Below, piece by piece: positions 46,508-58,468 of a stretch of DNA of 64,000 nucleotides. Position 1 is the first letter of the stretch; each line of letters opens with the position of its first letter. The stretch is taken from assembly GCF_040712315.1 (NCBI RefSeq), contig NC_134023.1:14021442-14085441 (forward strand), written 5' to 3'. The DNA is from Castanea sativa. Its lineage: Eukaryota; Streptophyta; Magnoliopsida; Fagales; Fagaceae. The position numbers were made by a program, and so were the translations under genes. The notes below the pieces were generated by a model. The model did no database searches and was not told the origin of the DNA. It worked only from the letters and a program-made list of their open reading frames with translations.

Positions 46508-47355
46508 TTAATGAAACGAGTGTTTAGCTTTATCATCTTCAGCATCCCCCCTCAAATGAAAGGAGGAAGAAATCACCATGAGTTTGCATTGTTGAGCTTG
46601 AAATAAAGGGGCAGTCAAGGGCTTGGTAAAGACATCAGCCAAGTTATCCTTGCCAGAGACAAAATGAAAACACATATCCTTTTGAAGAAGTTTTTCACGG
46701 ACATAGTGATAATCCACTTCAATATCTTTGGTGTGCGAATGAAAAACTGGATTTGCAGATAGTGCAATAGCAGACACATTATCACACCATAGCACAGGAA
46801 CATGATAAAGGCATAATCGAAGTTCTTTAAAAAGAATACGAAGCCAAGCTAATTTAGTAGCAGTGGTGGCCAATGCTTTATATTCAGCCTCAGTAGAGGA
46901 ACAGAAAACAGTTGACTATTTCTTTGAGGACCATGAGACAAGATTGGACCCAAGGAAAACTATGAATCCAGTGGTAGAACGATGATAAGTGGGGTCACCA
47001 GCCCAATCTGCATTAGCAAAGGCTAATAAAGTCAAGGGACTTGGTAAGAAGTGAATGCCATGATTCAAAGTACCCTTTACATAATGCAAAACACGTTTGA
47101 CAGCTTCAAAGTGAGTGGTAGTGGGATGATGCATAAATTGACATAGCTGGTGAACACTGAAAGCTAAGTCAGGTCTTGTAAATGTCAAATATTGAAGAGC
47201 CCCCACCATTCGTCTATAATCAATTGGATTATAAAGGGTAGTACCCTTATGTGGCAACAATCTGATACAGAGGCAACAAGGAGTTTTTGTGGGCTTGGCA
47301 TTCTCCATTTGGAATCTATGAAGCACATCTGAGGCATATTTGGTTTGAGTCAACG
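46508..47355 (-). pseudogene. Copia RNase H
   Basis: On the minus strand from 47353: MTQTKYASDVLHRFQMENAK, DYRRMVGALQYLTFTRPDL, FANADWAGD and SKK; after a stop near 46916 the frame gives WLRILFKELRL, CDNVSAIALSANPVFHSHTK and KDNLADVFTKPL, the classic Copia end beside the polypurine tract. One stop lies between the two parts, near the STEAEY position. Confidence 0.87.
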
Positions 47356-47359
47356 TAAG

Positions 47360-48190
47360 ACCAAACTTAGTAGGAGAAATCTAAATGCCTTAGGAAGTAC
47401 TTGAGAGAGCCCAAGTCCTTAAGTTGAAAGGTGTGATTGAGGGCAAAGATGAGACTAGATATCTGTAAAGATTTATTGCCTGTGATAATTATGTCATCAA
47501 CATATAAGAGAAGATATATGATGATACTTGGAGCTTGGAAAATGAAGATAAAGTTGTCTGCAAAGGAAACAATGAACCCTAGATGAAGAATATTAAAGGT
47601 AGACCTCTCAAACCAAGCTCGAGGGGCTTGTTTGAGACTATAGAGGGAATTTTTCAATTTACAAACATAGTCAGGATGTTGAGAATTTGCATATCCCAAG
47701 GGTTGGTGCATATAGACCTCTTCTTTCAAGAAACCATGTAAAAAGACATTACAGACATCAATTTGTCTCAAAGGCCAGTTGAAGCTAATTGTAATAGCCA
47801 GAACTAATCTCATTGTAGCAGGCTTAATCACAAGACTAAAGGTGTCAATGTAATTTAATCCAACCGGCTAATGAAACCCTTTAGCCACCAATCTTGCCTT
47901 ATACTTGGCTATAGAACCATCACAGAGACCATTTTTACCTACCGTTTGGTTGGGTGAAATTTGAGCTTCAATACCCACTTGAAACCAATCAAATTTACAT
48001 TAGGAGGAGGTGGAACCAGTGACCAAGTTTCTTGCTTTTGAAGAGCTTGAACTTTAGCATCCATAGCATCACACCACTTAGGATACTGAGAGGTAATTTT
48101 GTAAGTGGGAGGTTCTGTGTAAGAGTAGTCAATAACAACTTTGCAGCACATTTTTGGTTTGGTAATACCACTTTAGATCTAGTCTGCATA
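47360..48190 (-). pseudogene. Copia reverse transcriptase
   Basis: From 48151: WCDAMDAKVQALQKQETWSL and GFKWVLKLKF; a stop and frameshift near 47939-47880 follow. Then from 47831 the frame reads WPLRQIDVCNVFLHGFLKEE, VCKLKNSLYSLKQAPRAWFE and the active site YVDDIIITG (about 47505-47480). The end reaches DLGSLKYFL near 47390. Confidence 0.86.
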
Positions 48191-49640
48191 GGATACTGGT
48201 TTTGGATAGTGTTGATGGATGAGGAAATAGGAATAAGATCAAGAGTAGAGGTAGATGTAGGATTGCAAAGTTAGGGACTGTAGAATTTGGTACTGCAGAA
48301 TTTGTTACTGCAAAATTTGGTACAGTAGAAGTGGGATTGTCATGTGGATGAGAGTTAGGAAAAGGAACAGTGGGAAGCTCAATAGTGGTAGGAAGAGAAG
48401 TGAGATCAGGTTGGGTAAAGGTAGTGGGAGGAGTATAAGATCCTAAAAGAGAAGGTTGATTAGTGGAATGGAGATAAAGGAGATTAGACAAACACAAGGG
48501 GTTAGAAACTAAGAATGAGAATGAAGATGGAGACAAAATTGGAGGAAGGAATGGTGGAAAAGGTGAATTTGGACTCATTAAAGAGCACATGTCTAGAAGT
48601 GTATAGGTGCTTAGTAACAAGGTCAAGACAACGATAACCTTTAGAGACTATGGAATAACCCAGAAAAAGGCATTCTTTAGATCTAGGTTCTAGTTTATGA
48701 GAATTATAGGACTTGAGATAGCGATAATAGGCACAACCAAATACCTTGAGTTGAGAGTAATACAATTTTTGCCCATGAGAATAAAACTCAAGACAGAAGT
48801 GGGAAGTAAATTGATTAAGGAGATTGCTGTTTGAACAGCATAAGACCAATAGGCAATTGAAATGGAAGCTTGAGACAAAAATGTGATTGTAGTCTTAATA
48901 AGATGCCTGTGCTTCCTTTCAACTAAGCCATTTTGTTGAGGAGTGTATGGGCATGAAATTTATGTATGATACCATTTTGAGATAGGGAAGACTTAAAATG
49001 TTAGATGTGTATTCGCCACCTCCATCAGACCTGAAGATCTTAATCTTGATAGAAAACTGATTTTCAATCAAAATTTTGAAATGGACAAACTTATCAAAGA
49101 CCTCTAAGCCATTTTGCTGAGGAGTGTATGGGTATGAAATTTATGTATGATACCATTTTGAGATAGGGAATACTTAAAATGTTAGATGTGTATTAGCCAC
49201 CTCCATCAGACCTGAAGATCTTAATCTTGATAGAAAACTGATTTTCAATCAAATTTTTGAAATGGACAAACTTCTCAAAGACCTCAGATTTACTTTGAAG
49301 CAAATAAAGCCAAGTTAATCTAGTAAAATGATCAATGAAAAGAACATAGTATTTAAGGCCATTCACAAACGTAACAGGAGCTAGACCCTATAAATCAGGA
49401 TGAACAATTTCAAAAGGACTAGATGCAGTAAAATGAGACTTGGGATAAGGAAGTTTATGCATTTTTCCATATGAGTAGTGTGTATAGGAGTAATTAGGAT
49501 TGGTACACTTATTTGATACAAATTTGAATTTTGGAAAAAGAACACAAAGAACTTGATCATGTGGATGTCTAAGTCTCATGTGCTAAAGGGTTTTATTGAA
49601 AGCAGAGGACAAAGCAACACTATTGCAAAGTTTTGAAGTA
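48191..49640 (-). pseudogene. Copia integrase and linker, with tandem duplication
   Basis: Recognisable pieces are a C-terminal segment (48849-48502) with KVFGCAYYRYLK and ECLFLGYSIVSKGYRCLD, and an N-terminal part (49579-49388) ending SPFEIVHPDL, close to the first catalytic Asp. Between them the core is split by a direct 181-bp duplication (48924-49104 and 49105-about 49286), which is not a multiple of three. A Pro/Ser-rich linker (about 48500-48200) joins RT. Confidence 0.75.
48924..49286. repeat. 181-bp tandem duplication in Copia integrase
   Basis: Two adjacent copies, each starting TAAGCCATTTTG, with a few substitutions between them. Confidence 0.92.
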
Positions 49641-50200
49641 AGTGAAAGCTTTAAAGCTTTGTGAGGATAGATGGGATAGACAGCATCTTTACTCTTGCCC
49701 TAGTAGAATACATTCCCCATGGCCAAAGCCTGAATAGAGAGTATGTTTTCATCAAAATAACACCAACAATTATTATTATGACAAATTTTATGCACAAATG
49801 CAAGATTAGAAGCAATGAAAGGAACCCTAAGGACATTTTTAAGGTGAAGAGCAGAATAAGATGAAGGAATACTGGAATTACCAACATGAGTGATAGGTAA
49901 ATTTTGTCCATTTCCAATTGTGAGATGATCTTGACCATTATAGGGCTTAGAAAAGTTGATATAATTAAGGCTTAAGGTCACATGGTCTACGGCTGCACTG
50001 TCAGCAAGCCAGGGCTGTTCTTGAGCAAGATATGCATTAGAGTCAGTAGCCATAGTAGCAAGCTTGGTAGGTGGATGCTTTCCTTGATAAGCATAGTCCA
50101 TCCTATGATAGCAATCTATTGCCAAATGTCCAAATTTACCATCGAGTTGGCAAGTAGCCCTCACTAAGTTTGCACTAGAAAATTAATTTTGTTAGAATTG
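49641..50200 (-). pseudogene. Copia protease and pre-integrase region
   Basis: From 50164 the frame has CQLDGKFGHLAIDCYHRMD, a zinc-knuckle-like stretch (C-x3-GH-x4-C with the first Cys spacing altered), then PWLADSAAVDHVTLSL, where the protease motif DSGA is replaced by DSAA, then LTIGNGQNLPITHVGN and FIASNLAFVHKICHNNNC. The TAG at 49699-49701 interrupts it before the HHCC motif. Confidence 0.75.
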
Positions 50201-50990
50201 GTTGAACTAATTCTATGGAGTGTTGGAAATTCTTCCTCCTCGACCTGCTCTATTGTTGTAGTTACCTCTACCCCTTCCTCTATTGTTGTAAGACTAATTG
50301 TAGGACTAATTATAGCTATTATTGTTGTTTGGCCTTGACTAGTGTGGGAAATTCTTCCTCCTCAACCTTCTCTATTGTTGTAGTTAGCTCTGCCCCTTCC
50401 TTTATTGTTGTAAGATTGATTGTAGGACTAATTATAGCCACTATTGTTGTTTGGCCTTGAGTTTGAAGCAGCTGCCATAGCAAAGATAGGATCTTTAACT
50501 TCCTATCCTTCATTTAAGGACTCTTCTTCTACATTGAGCATTGTTGCAAGCCCATCAAAGCTAAGTTAAGCGCTTCTAGTCCTTATAGCAAACCTAAAGG
50601 CATTATAGTCCTTAGGTAGCCCCTTGATTGCTATATGAAGCAATTCTTCATCATCAACAATTACACCAACAATCAAAAGTTTGTCCCTAATCACTTTAAT
50701 TTTCTGCAGGCAAACATCCACAGAATTAATGCCTTTCTTGATGTTATGCAACTCTCCTTTGAGATTCATCACATGAGGCCTAGAAAATACATGAAAACCT
50801 ATTCTTTAGAACCTTCCACACCTCCATTGCAGTGGTACATCAAAATGATAAAGCCAGAATAGAAGGGAAAGTGTGGAACTCATAAAGGTGAGCAAAGCCT
50901 TTTCTTTTGATCTCCAATTCACATAATATAGATTCAGAATAGTTGTGAATAAGCCAGAAAGATCCTTAAGGAACTTCTTTGGAATTAATT
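50201..50990 (-). pseudogene. Copia gag, 5' end missing
   Basis: The frame 50772-50566 gives MNLKGELHNIKKG, KVIRDKLLIVGVIVDDEELL and ALKGLP-type IAIKGLPKDYNAF, characteristic of the Copia gag domain. Towards 50219 the sequence encodes a Gly/Arg/Asn-rich tail that is duplicated. Upstream (higher coordinates) the frame decays and is cut at about 50990 by Gypsy copy A. Confidence 0.78.
50219..50460. repeat. About 122-bp tandem duplication in Copia gag tail
   Basis: Two adjacent copies each contain GGAAATTCTTCCTCCTC, CTCTATTGTTGTAGTTA and TTGTTGTTTGGCCTTGA, with several substitutions. Confidence 0.9.
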
Positions 50991-52069
50991 GAGAAGTTCA
51001 GAGATTCATCGAGTACTAGAAGTGCTTTTAGGAAGTTTTTGCTGGGTATTGTTTGGCGTCAAGAACAAGTTTCAGGAGAATCCTCAGAAGACATTATAAT
51101 TCCTTGAGATTCTAGGTGACAATGGGATTGCATAGAATTTGGCAAAATGGTAATGATTTGAACCCCACTTATAGGAGATTATATAAGGGGAGTGAGTGGC
51201 TCAAAAAGGGGGTGGAGTGTAAGAAGTAGGTAAGAAGTAAGTAAGAAGTGAGCGAGAAGACTAGAGAAGAGTAAACACGTGGAGGGTGGAAAAAAAAACT
51301 GAGAGAGATATACAAGAGATGGTAAGAGGCAAAATCTAAGACGGAGAGGGTTTTTTGGGCTAGAAATCGCAAAAGTACTTGTAGTTGGGCTATCTAGGAT
51401 TTGCTTGAGGCTAAACTTGTAGGATTGTGAGGAATCCCACCAACAAATAGATTTGGAGCCCAAATTCACCCCTATACTTATCCATGTCAGCAAGGTTGGG
51501 GCACCATAATTGGAGCCGTCTGTAGGGATCTTGCTCAACTAGAGGCTTCGAGCTAGCTTAACATCATCTAGCTACAAAGGGTCTGCATGTTGGAGAAGGC
51601 TCTGCTATAGTAAATTATTTGAGGGCTTCCTTAAAGGGTCAAAGGAGGTTGGAAAAGGGGCGTAGATGGGAACATTAGTGCATGCTTGAAGGATATCAAA
51701 CTGAACAAGATTTAGATAAGGGCTCTTTGTAAGGGGAATGAATCATGTCTTATATCCTCGAGCGATCTCACCGAAGCGATTAAGAGCGAGAGCTGGAGAA
51801 TTTATGAAAGCAAGTTAAGGACCTGGGGATTGAATTGAGAGGCTAACCCTACAGGAGGGACCAAGATGATTCATCTGATGACCCCGATTACACAAGGGGA
51901 GAATCATCTCACAGTGGCAATTCACATCGGTCAAGGGAAAAATCTTATGAAACCATGGAGGGTTGGCATGAATTCCCCCATCGTGATAGGCACGAGCGTC
52001 ATAATGCCGTGTTGGATGCCATGAGCTAAGGCATTGAGGAGAGCTGTCTGATCACCATTTTTCAACAAA

Positions 52070-52860
52070 ATTGAGCATACAAAAATGCTAAGGCAGTTCA
52101 CCCGTCCTCCATTTACCATTTATGGTGGAAAAACTGACTTGGTGGAACATGTAAGTCATTATTTTCAGATGATGTCACCTTATTCTCAGAATGATGGTTT
52201 GATATGCAATTTTAGGGAGTTGATGTAGATGTTCAGGGCTAGATTCATAACATTTAGCAAGGTTCCTCAACTATTCAACGCATTGTTATCCATGAGGATG
52301 AGGAGTGGGGAGACCCTCCGATCTTACGTGAATACGTACTGGGAGTTATATAATGAGATAGGAGGAGGAAATGAGTGGGTAGCCACCAGTACCTTCTAGC
52401 ACGGGCTCCTTAAGAGTCGGAACTGAGGGATTCTCTAACTATGCGTCCCACTAAGGACATGCATCAACTTATAAGAAGGATTGAAGAGTATAAAAGATTG
52501 GAAGATGACTAGCCACAGGGCATAAGCAAAGCCCCAACCTCTTCGAAAGATTTTAGTCGAGAACTAGGAGGGAGCCAAGAGTCTCGAGTAAGGAGTTGAC
52601 GTAGCGGGCCAAGGGAGTTAATGTGACGTTTAAAGAGCCTATTTGTAAGATCCTTGAGCACATTAAGAATGAACCATACTTTCAATGGCCGGGGAAGATA
52701 GGTGGGGACCCAGCTAGAAGGAATCAGAGCTTGTATTGTACTTACCACATGGAGAAAGGTCATACTATCGAGTAGTGCTGCGAGTTAAAGGACCACTTGG
52801 AGTAGCTTGTAAAAGCGAGGCATTTGAAGGAATTTCTAGTCGGCTAAGAAGGGGTAAGAA
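52070..52860 (+). pseudogene. Gypsy gag remnant, copy A
   Basis: Pieces such as FRARFITFSKVPQLFNALLS and ETLRSYVNTYWELYNEI match the gag domain seen in the complete Gypsy (28526-29212), followed by a Cys-His motif region near 52735-52780. Multiple stops, including TAG after GVDV-like GELM near 52225. Confidence 0.7.
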
Positions 52861-52871
52861 TAGGCCAAGGA

Positions 52872-53540
52872 TTGGGAAACCAAAGTAATAATGTACTTCC
52901 CCCTCCCTTGGGAATTATTGAGGACATTTATGCAACATCCATGAGAGTAAGTTTGAGTTGTCAGAGGGGCATATTAAGTGTAGTGACCCCGCCTGAAGTA
53001 GATGCTATAGACCGACCTAAGAAGAGGTCCAGGAGGATTTCGATCCCAATCACTTTTGGTGAAGCAGATTTGGAAGGAACGTCCCAGCCATATGATGACA
53101 CTAGTGACTTCTTGGATTGGCGGATTCTTGGTAAAGAGAGTCATGGTAGATCAAGGGAGTGGGGCTGAGATCATGTACCTTAATCTATATAAGGGGCTGG
53201 GGTTGAAGTCTGAGCATTTGAGTAAATATGACACATCGCTCATAGGGTTTGACAGGAAGGTTGTAATTCCCGAGGGGCAGATAAAGCTCCCGGGGTGAAT
53301 AAAGGAAAAGAAGTTGAAGTAAATTTTCTTGTGATTAATGCCTTTTCGCCATACACAGCGATTTTGGGATGGCCTTGGATTTATGCTATGGGGCCAGTAC
53401 CATATACATTACATTTGAAAATCAAATTCCCTACTGAAGATAGGGTTGTGGTAGTTTGCGTTGATCAAAAAGTAGCAAGGCAGTGCTTCATGGTAGCAAT
53501 AAACCATGAGATTAAGCAAAAGGAACAAGTTGATTGAGAA
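52872..53540 (+). pseudogene. Gypsy protease remnant, copy A
   Basis: LGIIEDIYATSMRVSLS, then a frame change to VKRVMVDQGSGAEIMYLNLY (active-site VDQGSGAEI kept, about 53130-53185), GFDRKVVIPEGQIKLPG, a TGA at 53296-53298, and VNFLVINAFSPYTAILGWPW. Confidence 0.8.
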
Positions 53541-54133
53541 TAGTTATAGCAATTACAGGTTACCGAGGGTTTGACAAGGGTAGACAGTGCAGAAGAATTG
53601 GTTCAAGTACGAATTATGCCGTACTCCGACAAGTATTTTCGGATAGGAAAAAGCTTGCCAATAGAAGATCAAGTGGAGATTCTTTTGTCGTTAGAACAAA
53701 ATTTGGACTTGTTTGCATGGAACGCATTTGAGGTTCTCGGAGTTGACCAGGCTTTTATTATGCACAAGTTAAACACAAACCCTCTGGTCCTACCAAAGTA
53801 GCAAAGACCAAGGAGGTCGGCGAATCCTCACATGGAGGCCGTGAAGGAGGAAGTGGAGAAATTAAAATAGGCGGGGGCCATTAATGAAGTGTTTTTCCTC
53901 AAATGGTTAGCTAATACGGTGGTGGTGAAGAAGACGAATGGGAAATGAAGAGTTTGCGTTGACTTTATTGACCTAAATTGAGCATGTTCGAAGGACCCGT
54001 TCCTTGTACTGAAGATAGATCAGTTGATGGATGCTATGGTTGGACACTAGAGAATGAGCTTTTTAGATGCCTTTCAAGGTTATTGTCAGATCACTTTGGC
54101 ACTTAAGGATCAGGAGAAAACTTTCGATGCTTA
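53541..54133 (+). pseudogene. Gypsy RT N-terminal remnant, copy A
   Basis: LDLFAWNAFEVLGVDQAFIM, EAVKEEVEKLK, AGAINEVFFLKWL and SFLDAFQGYCQIT are readable but separated by stops (TAG after KLK, TGA after NGK and after DLN, TAG after VGH). Ends before the YVDD active site. Confidence 0.78.
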
Positions 54134-54502
54134 AGTTAGAAAGGGAGAAAATTATTTAGAAAGAAAAATGACTTGGAGTGGTTTTTGGATGAGTATTTGT
54201 GTGTACCTTTGGATTATGTTGTTTCTTTATTTCATAGTTGTTTCCTGCCTTAATGAGTAATGAATCTTAGAATTTATGGGCAACTACCAGTGTGTCATCA
54301 ATGGGAGCTCTGAAGTACACAACATTTATGAGAATTTGCAATTTAAGTTTCCAAATTTTCTTTTTATGCCCTCCAAACTTTGAAAAAATATACCATGTTC
54401 CAGATGTATGTTTACTCCCACTCACAGTCGAGTGGGTTCCACGACTGGAAGGACCCACTAGCTGTGAAGGGGAGGAAGCACACACACACACACACAGAGT
54501 TA

Positions 54503-54752
54503 TTAAAGGTAAATTGTATTTTGATCTTGCTTAATTACATTCTGGTGCTAGATAAAATATTTATACAAGTAAATCTCATTAACTAAATAAACAGAACCCT
54601 TGGAAGTACGGATTAGATCGGTGAAAGGTAGAGTTGGTTGATCATAGCTTCCTAACTAAAAAGCCTGCCAGTACCAACTGATTCTTGAACCTTCAATACG
54701 ACACTATTTGAGCAATACTAGTACATTAGCTATTTGCTTTAACGAAACTATA
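54503..54752 (-). repeat. Copia 5' LTR fragment (empty site for the MITE)
   Basis: Matches 45560-45712 plus 46402-46480 of the 3' LTR continuously, without the MITE. Bordered on the left by (CA)n (54479-54497) and on the right by Gypsy copy B. Confidence 0.85.
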
Positions 54753-56029
54753 GGCGACTTGGGACAGGTGATCGGTATAGGCCCACCAAACTTAAGCACA
54801 AATACTCAAGCCAAAACTAGCTCGGGGAATTGGAGCTAAACTGAATCCTATGGGGATGAGCCCTGCCCAACAATAAGTGTATTAGGATCTAGAGAGCAAT
54901 GTTCGGTGAACTCATTAAGTGTTTAGTCACATCTCGGCCCACTATTAACTGTAAAGACAGTACAAAATTAATGAGGAAGTAAAGAAGTTCAGAGATTCAT
55001 CGAGCACTAGAAGTGCTTTTAGGAAGTTTTTGCCGGGTATTGTTTGGCATCAGGAACAAGTTTCAGGAGAATCCTCAAAAGACATTATAATTCCTTGGGA
55101 TTCCAGGTGACAGTGGGATTGCATAGAATTTGGCAAAATGGTAATGATTTGAACCCCACTTAGAGGAGATTATATAAGGGGAGTGAGTGGCTTAAAAAGG
55201 GGGTGGAGTGTAAGAAGTAGGTAAGAAGTAAGTAAGAAGTGAGAGAAAAGACTGGAGAAGAGTAAACACGTGGAGGGTGGACAAAAAAACTGAGAGAGAT
55301 ATACGAGAGATGGTAAGAGGCAAAATCTAAGACGGAGAGGGTTTTTTGGGCTAGAAATCGCAAAATTACTTGTAGTTGGGCTATCTAGGATTTGCTTGAG
55401 GCTAAACTTGTAGGATTGTGAGGAATCCCACCAACAAATAGATTTGGAGCTCAAATTCACCCCCATACTTATCCACGTCAGCAAGGTTGGGTCACGCCCT
55501 CTGTGGGGATCCTACTCAACTAGAGGCTTCGAGCTAGCTTAACATCGTCTAGCTATGGAGGGTCTGTAGTAAATCATTCAAGGGCTTCCTTAAAGGGTCA
55601 AAGGAGGTTGGAAAAGGAGCGTAGATGGGAACATTAGTGCATGCTTGAAGGATATCAAACTGAACAGGATTTAGACGAGGGTCTTTGTAAGGGGAATGAA
55701 TCATGTCTTATATCCTCGAGCGATCTCATCGAAGCGATCGGGAGCGAGAGCTGGAGAATTTACGAAAGCAAGTTAAGGACCTGGGGATTGAATTGAGAGG
55801 CCGACGCTGCAGGAGGGACCATGATGATTCATCTGACAACCTCGATTACACAAGGGGTGAATAATCTCGCGGTGGCAATTCACGTCGGTCAAGGGAAAAA
55901 TCTCATGAAACCATGGAGGGTTGGCATTAATTCCCCCATCGTGATAGGCACGGGCGTCATAATGCCGTGTTGGATGCCATGAGCTAAGGCATTGAGGAGA
56001 GCTGTCTGATCACCATTTTTCAACAAAAT

Positions 56030-56850
56030 TGAGCATACAAAAATGCTAAGGTAGTTCACCCGTCCTCTGTTTACCATTTATGATGGCAAAACTGACTTGG
56101 TGGAACATGTAAGTCACTATATTCAGATGATGTCACCTTATTCTCAGAATGATGGTTTGATGTGTAATTTCGAGGAGTTGATGTAGATGTTCGGGGCAAG
56201 ATTCATAACATGTAGCAAGGTTCCTCAACTATTCAATGCATTGTTATCCATGAGGATGAGGAGTGGGGAGACCCTCCGATCTTACGTGAATAGGTACTGG
56301 GAGTTATATAATGAGATAGGAGGAGGAAATGAGTGTGTAGCCACCAGTACCTTCCAGCTTGGGCTCCTCAAGAGTTGGAACTGAGGGATTCTCTAACTAT
56401 GCGTCCCACTAAGGACATGCATTAACTTATGAGAAGGATTGGAGAGTATAAAAGATTGGAAGATGACTAGCCATAAGGCATAAGCAAAGCCCCAGCCTCT
56501 TCACAATATAACAAAGATTATCGTCTCGAAAGATTTTAGTCAAAAACTAAGAGTGAGAGAAGAGTCTCGAGTAAGGAGTTGACATAGCGGGCCAAGGGAG
56601 TTAATGTGACGTTTAAAGAGCCTATCTGTAAGATCCTTGAGCACATTAAAAATGAACCTTGCTTTCAATGGCTAGGGAAGATAGGTGGGGACCTAGCTAG
56701 AAGGAATCAGAGCTTGTATTGTACTTACCACATGGAGAAAGGTCATACTATCGAGTAGTGCTGCGAGTTAAAGGACCACTTGGAGCAGCTTGTAAAAGCA
56801 GGGCATCTGAAGGAATCTCTAGTCGGCTAAGAAGGGGTAAGAATAGGCCA
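56030..56850 (+). pseudogene. Gypsy gag remnant, copy B
   Basis: FGARFITCSKVPQLFNALLS and ETLRSYVNRYWELYNEI are readable at 56187-56384. Shares the TAG before this stretch (near 56187) with copy A. Confidence 0.7.
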
Positions 56851-56854
56851 AGGA

Positions 56855-57530
56855 TTGGGAAACCGAAGTAATAACGTAATTCCCCCTCCCTTGGGAATTA
56901 TTGAGGACATTTATGCAACATCCATGAGAGTAAGTTTGAGTTGTCGGAGGGGAATATTAAGTGTAGTGACCTTGCCTGAAGTAGATGCTACAGACCGACC
57001 TCAGAAGAGGCCCAAGAGGATTTCGATCCCAATCACTTTTGGTGAAGCAGATTTGGAAGGAACGTCACAGCCACATGACGACGCTAGTGACTTCTTGGAT
57101 TGGCGGATTCTTGGTAAAGAGAGTCATGGTAGATCAAAGGAGTGAGGCTGAGATCATGTACCCTAATCTATATAAGGGGCTGGGGTTGAAGTTTGAGCAT
57201 TTGAGTAAATATGACACATCGCTCGTAGGGTTTGACAGGAAGGTTGTAATGCCCGAGGGGCAGATAAAGCTCCCGGGGGTGAATAAAGGAAAAGAAGTTG
57301 AAGTAAATTTTCTTGTGGTTAATGCCTTTTCGCCATACACAGCGATTTTGGGATGGCCTTGGATTCATGCTATGGGGCCAGTACCATATACATTATATCA
57401 GAAAATCAAATTCCCTACTGAAGATAGGGTTGTGGTAGTTCGCGCTAATCAAAAAGTAGCAAGGCAGTGCTTCATGGTAGCAATAAACCATGAGATTAAG
57501 CAAAAGGAGCAAGTTGATCGAGAATAGTTA
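56855..57530 (+). pseudogene. Gypsy protease remnant, copy B
   Basis: VKRVMVDQRSEAEIMYPNLY shows the active-site motif VDQGSGAE altered to VDQRSEAE. Then GFDRKVVMPEGQIKLPGVNK without the TGA seen in copy A, and VVNAFSPYTAILGWPWIHAM. Confidence 0.8.
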
Positions 57531-58115
57531 TAGCAATTACAGGTTGCCGAGGGTTTGACAAGGGTAGACAGTGCAGAAGAATTGGTTCAAGTACGAATTA
57601 TGTTGTACTCTGACAAGTATTTTCGGATAGGAAAAAGCTTGCCAATAGAAGATCAAGTGGAGATTCTTTTGTCGTTAGTCCAAAATTTGGACTTGTTTGC
57701 ATGGAACGCATTTGAGGTTCTTGGAGTTGACCAGGCTTTTATTGTGCACAAGTTAAACACAGACCCTCTGGTCCTACCAAAGTAGCAAAGACCAAGGAGG
57801 TCGGCGAATCCTCACATGGAGGCCGTGAAGGAGGAAGTGGAGAAATTAAAATAGGCGGGGGCCATTAATGAAGTGTTTTTCCTCAAATGGTTAGCTAATA
57901 CGGTGGTGGTGAAGAAGACGAATGGGAAATGAAGAGTTTGCATTGACTTTATTGACCTAAATTGAGCATGTTCGAAGGACCCGTTCCTTGTACCGAAGAT
58001 AGATCAGTTGATGGATGCTATGGTTGGACACTAGAGAATGAGCTTTTTAGATGCCTTTCAAGGTTATTGTTAGATCACTTTGGCACTTGAGGATTAGGAG
58101 AAAACTTTCGATGCT
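57531..58115 (+). pseudogene. Gypsy RT N-terminal remnant, copy B
   Basis: Same content and stops as copy A, plus TAG at 58071-58073 and 58095-58097 where copy A keeps CAG. Confidence 0.78.
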
Positions 58116-58468
58116 TAATTTAGAAAGGGAGAAAATTATTTAGAAAGAAAAATGACTTGGAGTGGTTTTTGGATGAGCATTTGTGTGTACCTTTGGATTA
58201 TGTTGTTTCTTTATTTTATAGTTGTTTCCAGCCTTAATGAGTAATGAATCTTAGAATTTATGGGCAACTTCCAGTGTGTCATCAATGGGAGCTCTGAAGT
58301 ACGCAACATTTATGAGAATTTGCAATTTAAGTTTCCAAATTTTCTTTTTATGCCCTCCAAACTTTGAAAAAATATACCATGTTTCAGGTGTATGTTTACT
58401 CCCACTCATAGCCGAGTGGGTTCCACGACTGGAAGGACCCACTAGCTGTGAGGGGGAGGAAGCATACA

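Larger units (their letters stand above)
45459..46544 (-). repeat. Copia 3' LTR, interrupted by a MITE
   Basis: Starts TGTTTAGCAAG on the plus strand and ends AGCA before the polypurine tract. Without the MITE and its duplication it is about 405 bp. Most of it matches the fragment at 54503-54752. Confidence 0.82.
50993..54487 (+). mobile_element. Truncated Gypsy segment, copy A
   Basis: Begins TTCAGAGATTCATCG in the middle of an LTR-like region (TATA-like ATTATATAAGGGG at 51178), with a primer-binding-site-like ATTGGAGCCGTCTGT near 51509. Then come decayed gag, protease and the first part of RT, ending after QEKTFDA near 54133. The rest (to GGAGGAAGCA, about 54487) is non-coding flank also present in copy B. 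It replaces part of the second Copia. Confidence 0.82.
45459..54752 (-). mobile_element. Second Copia retrotransposon, rearranged
   Basis: The 3' LTR is at 45459-46544. Pol and gag lie on the minus strand to about 50990. A 5' LTR fragment is at about 54503-54752. The gag start, primer-binding site and the end of the 5' LTR are replaced by Gypsy copy A (50993-54487), and Gypsy copy B cuts the outer side of the 5' LTR. The polypurine tract (reverse of 46545-46562) is CATTTGAGGGGGGA. No target duplication can be checked. Confidence 0.82.
54757..58468 (+). mobile_element. Truncated Gypsy segment, copy B
   Basis: Has about 228 bp more LTR-like sequence at its left than copy A (54757-54984), then the same series of LTR, gag, protease and RT remnants and the same non-coding end. 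By eye it is very similar to copy A and shares many of its stop codons. Confidence 0.82.

Noticed and set aside
51169..51538. Minus-strand frames in the Gypsy copy A LTR (and 55160-55484 in copy B)
   Set aside because: They lie across LTR, TATA-like and primer-site sequence; no domain, and coding is on the plus strand.
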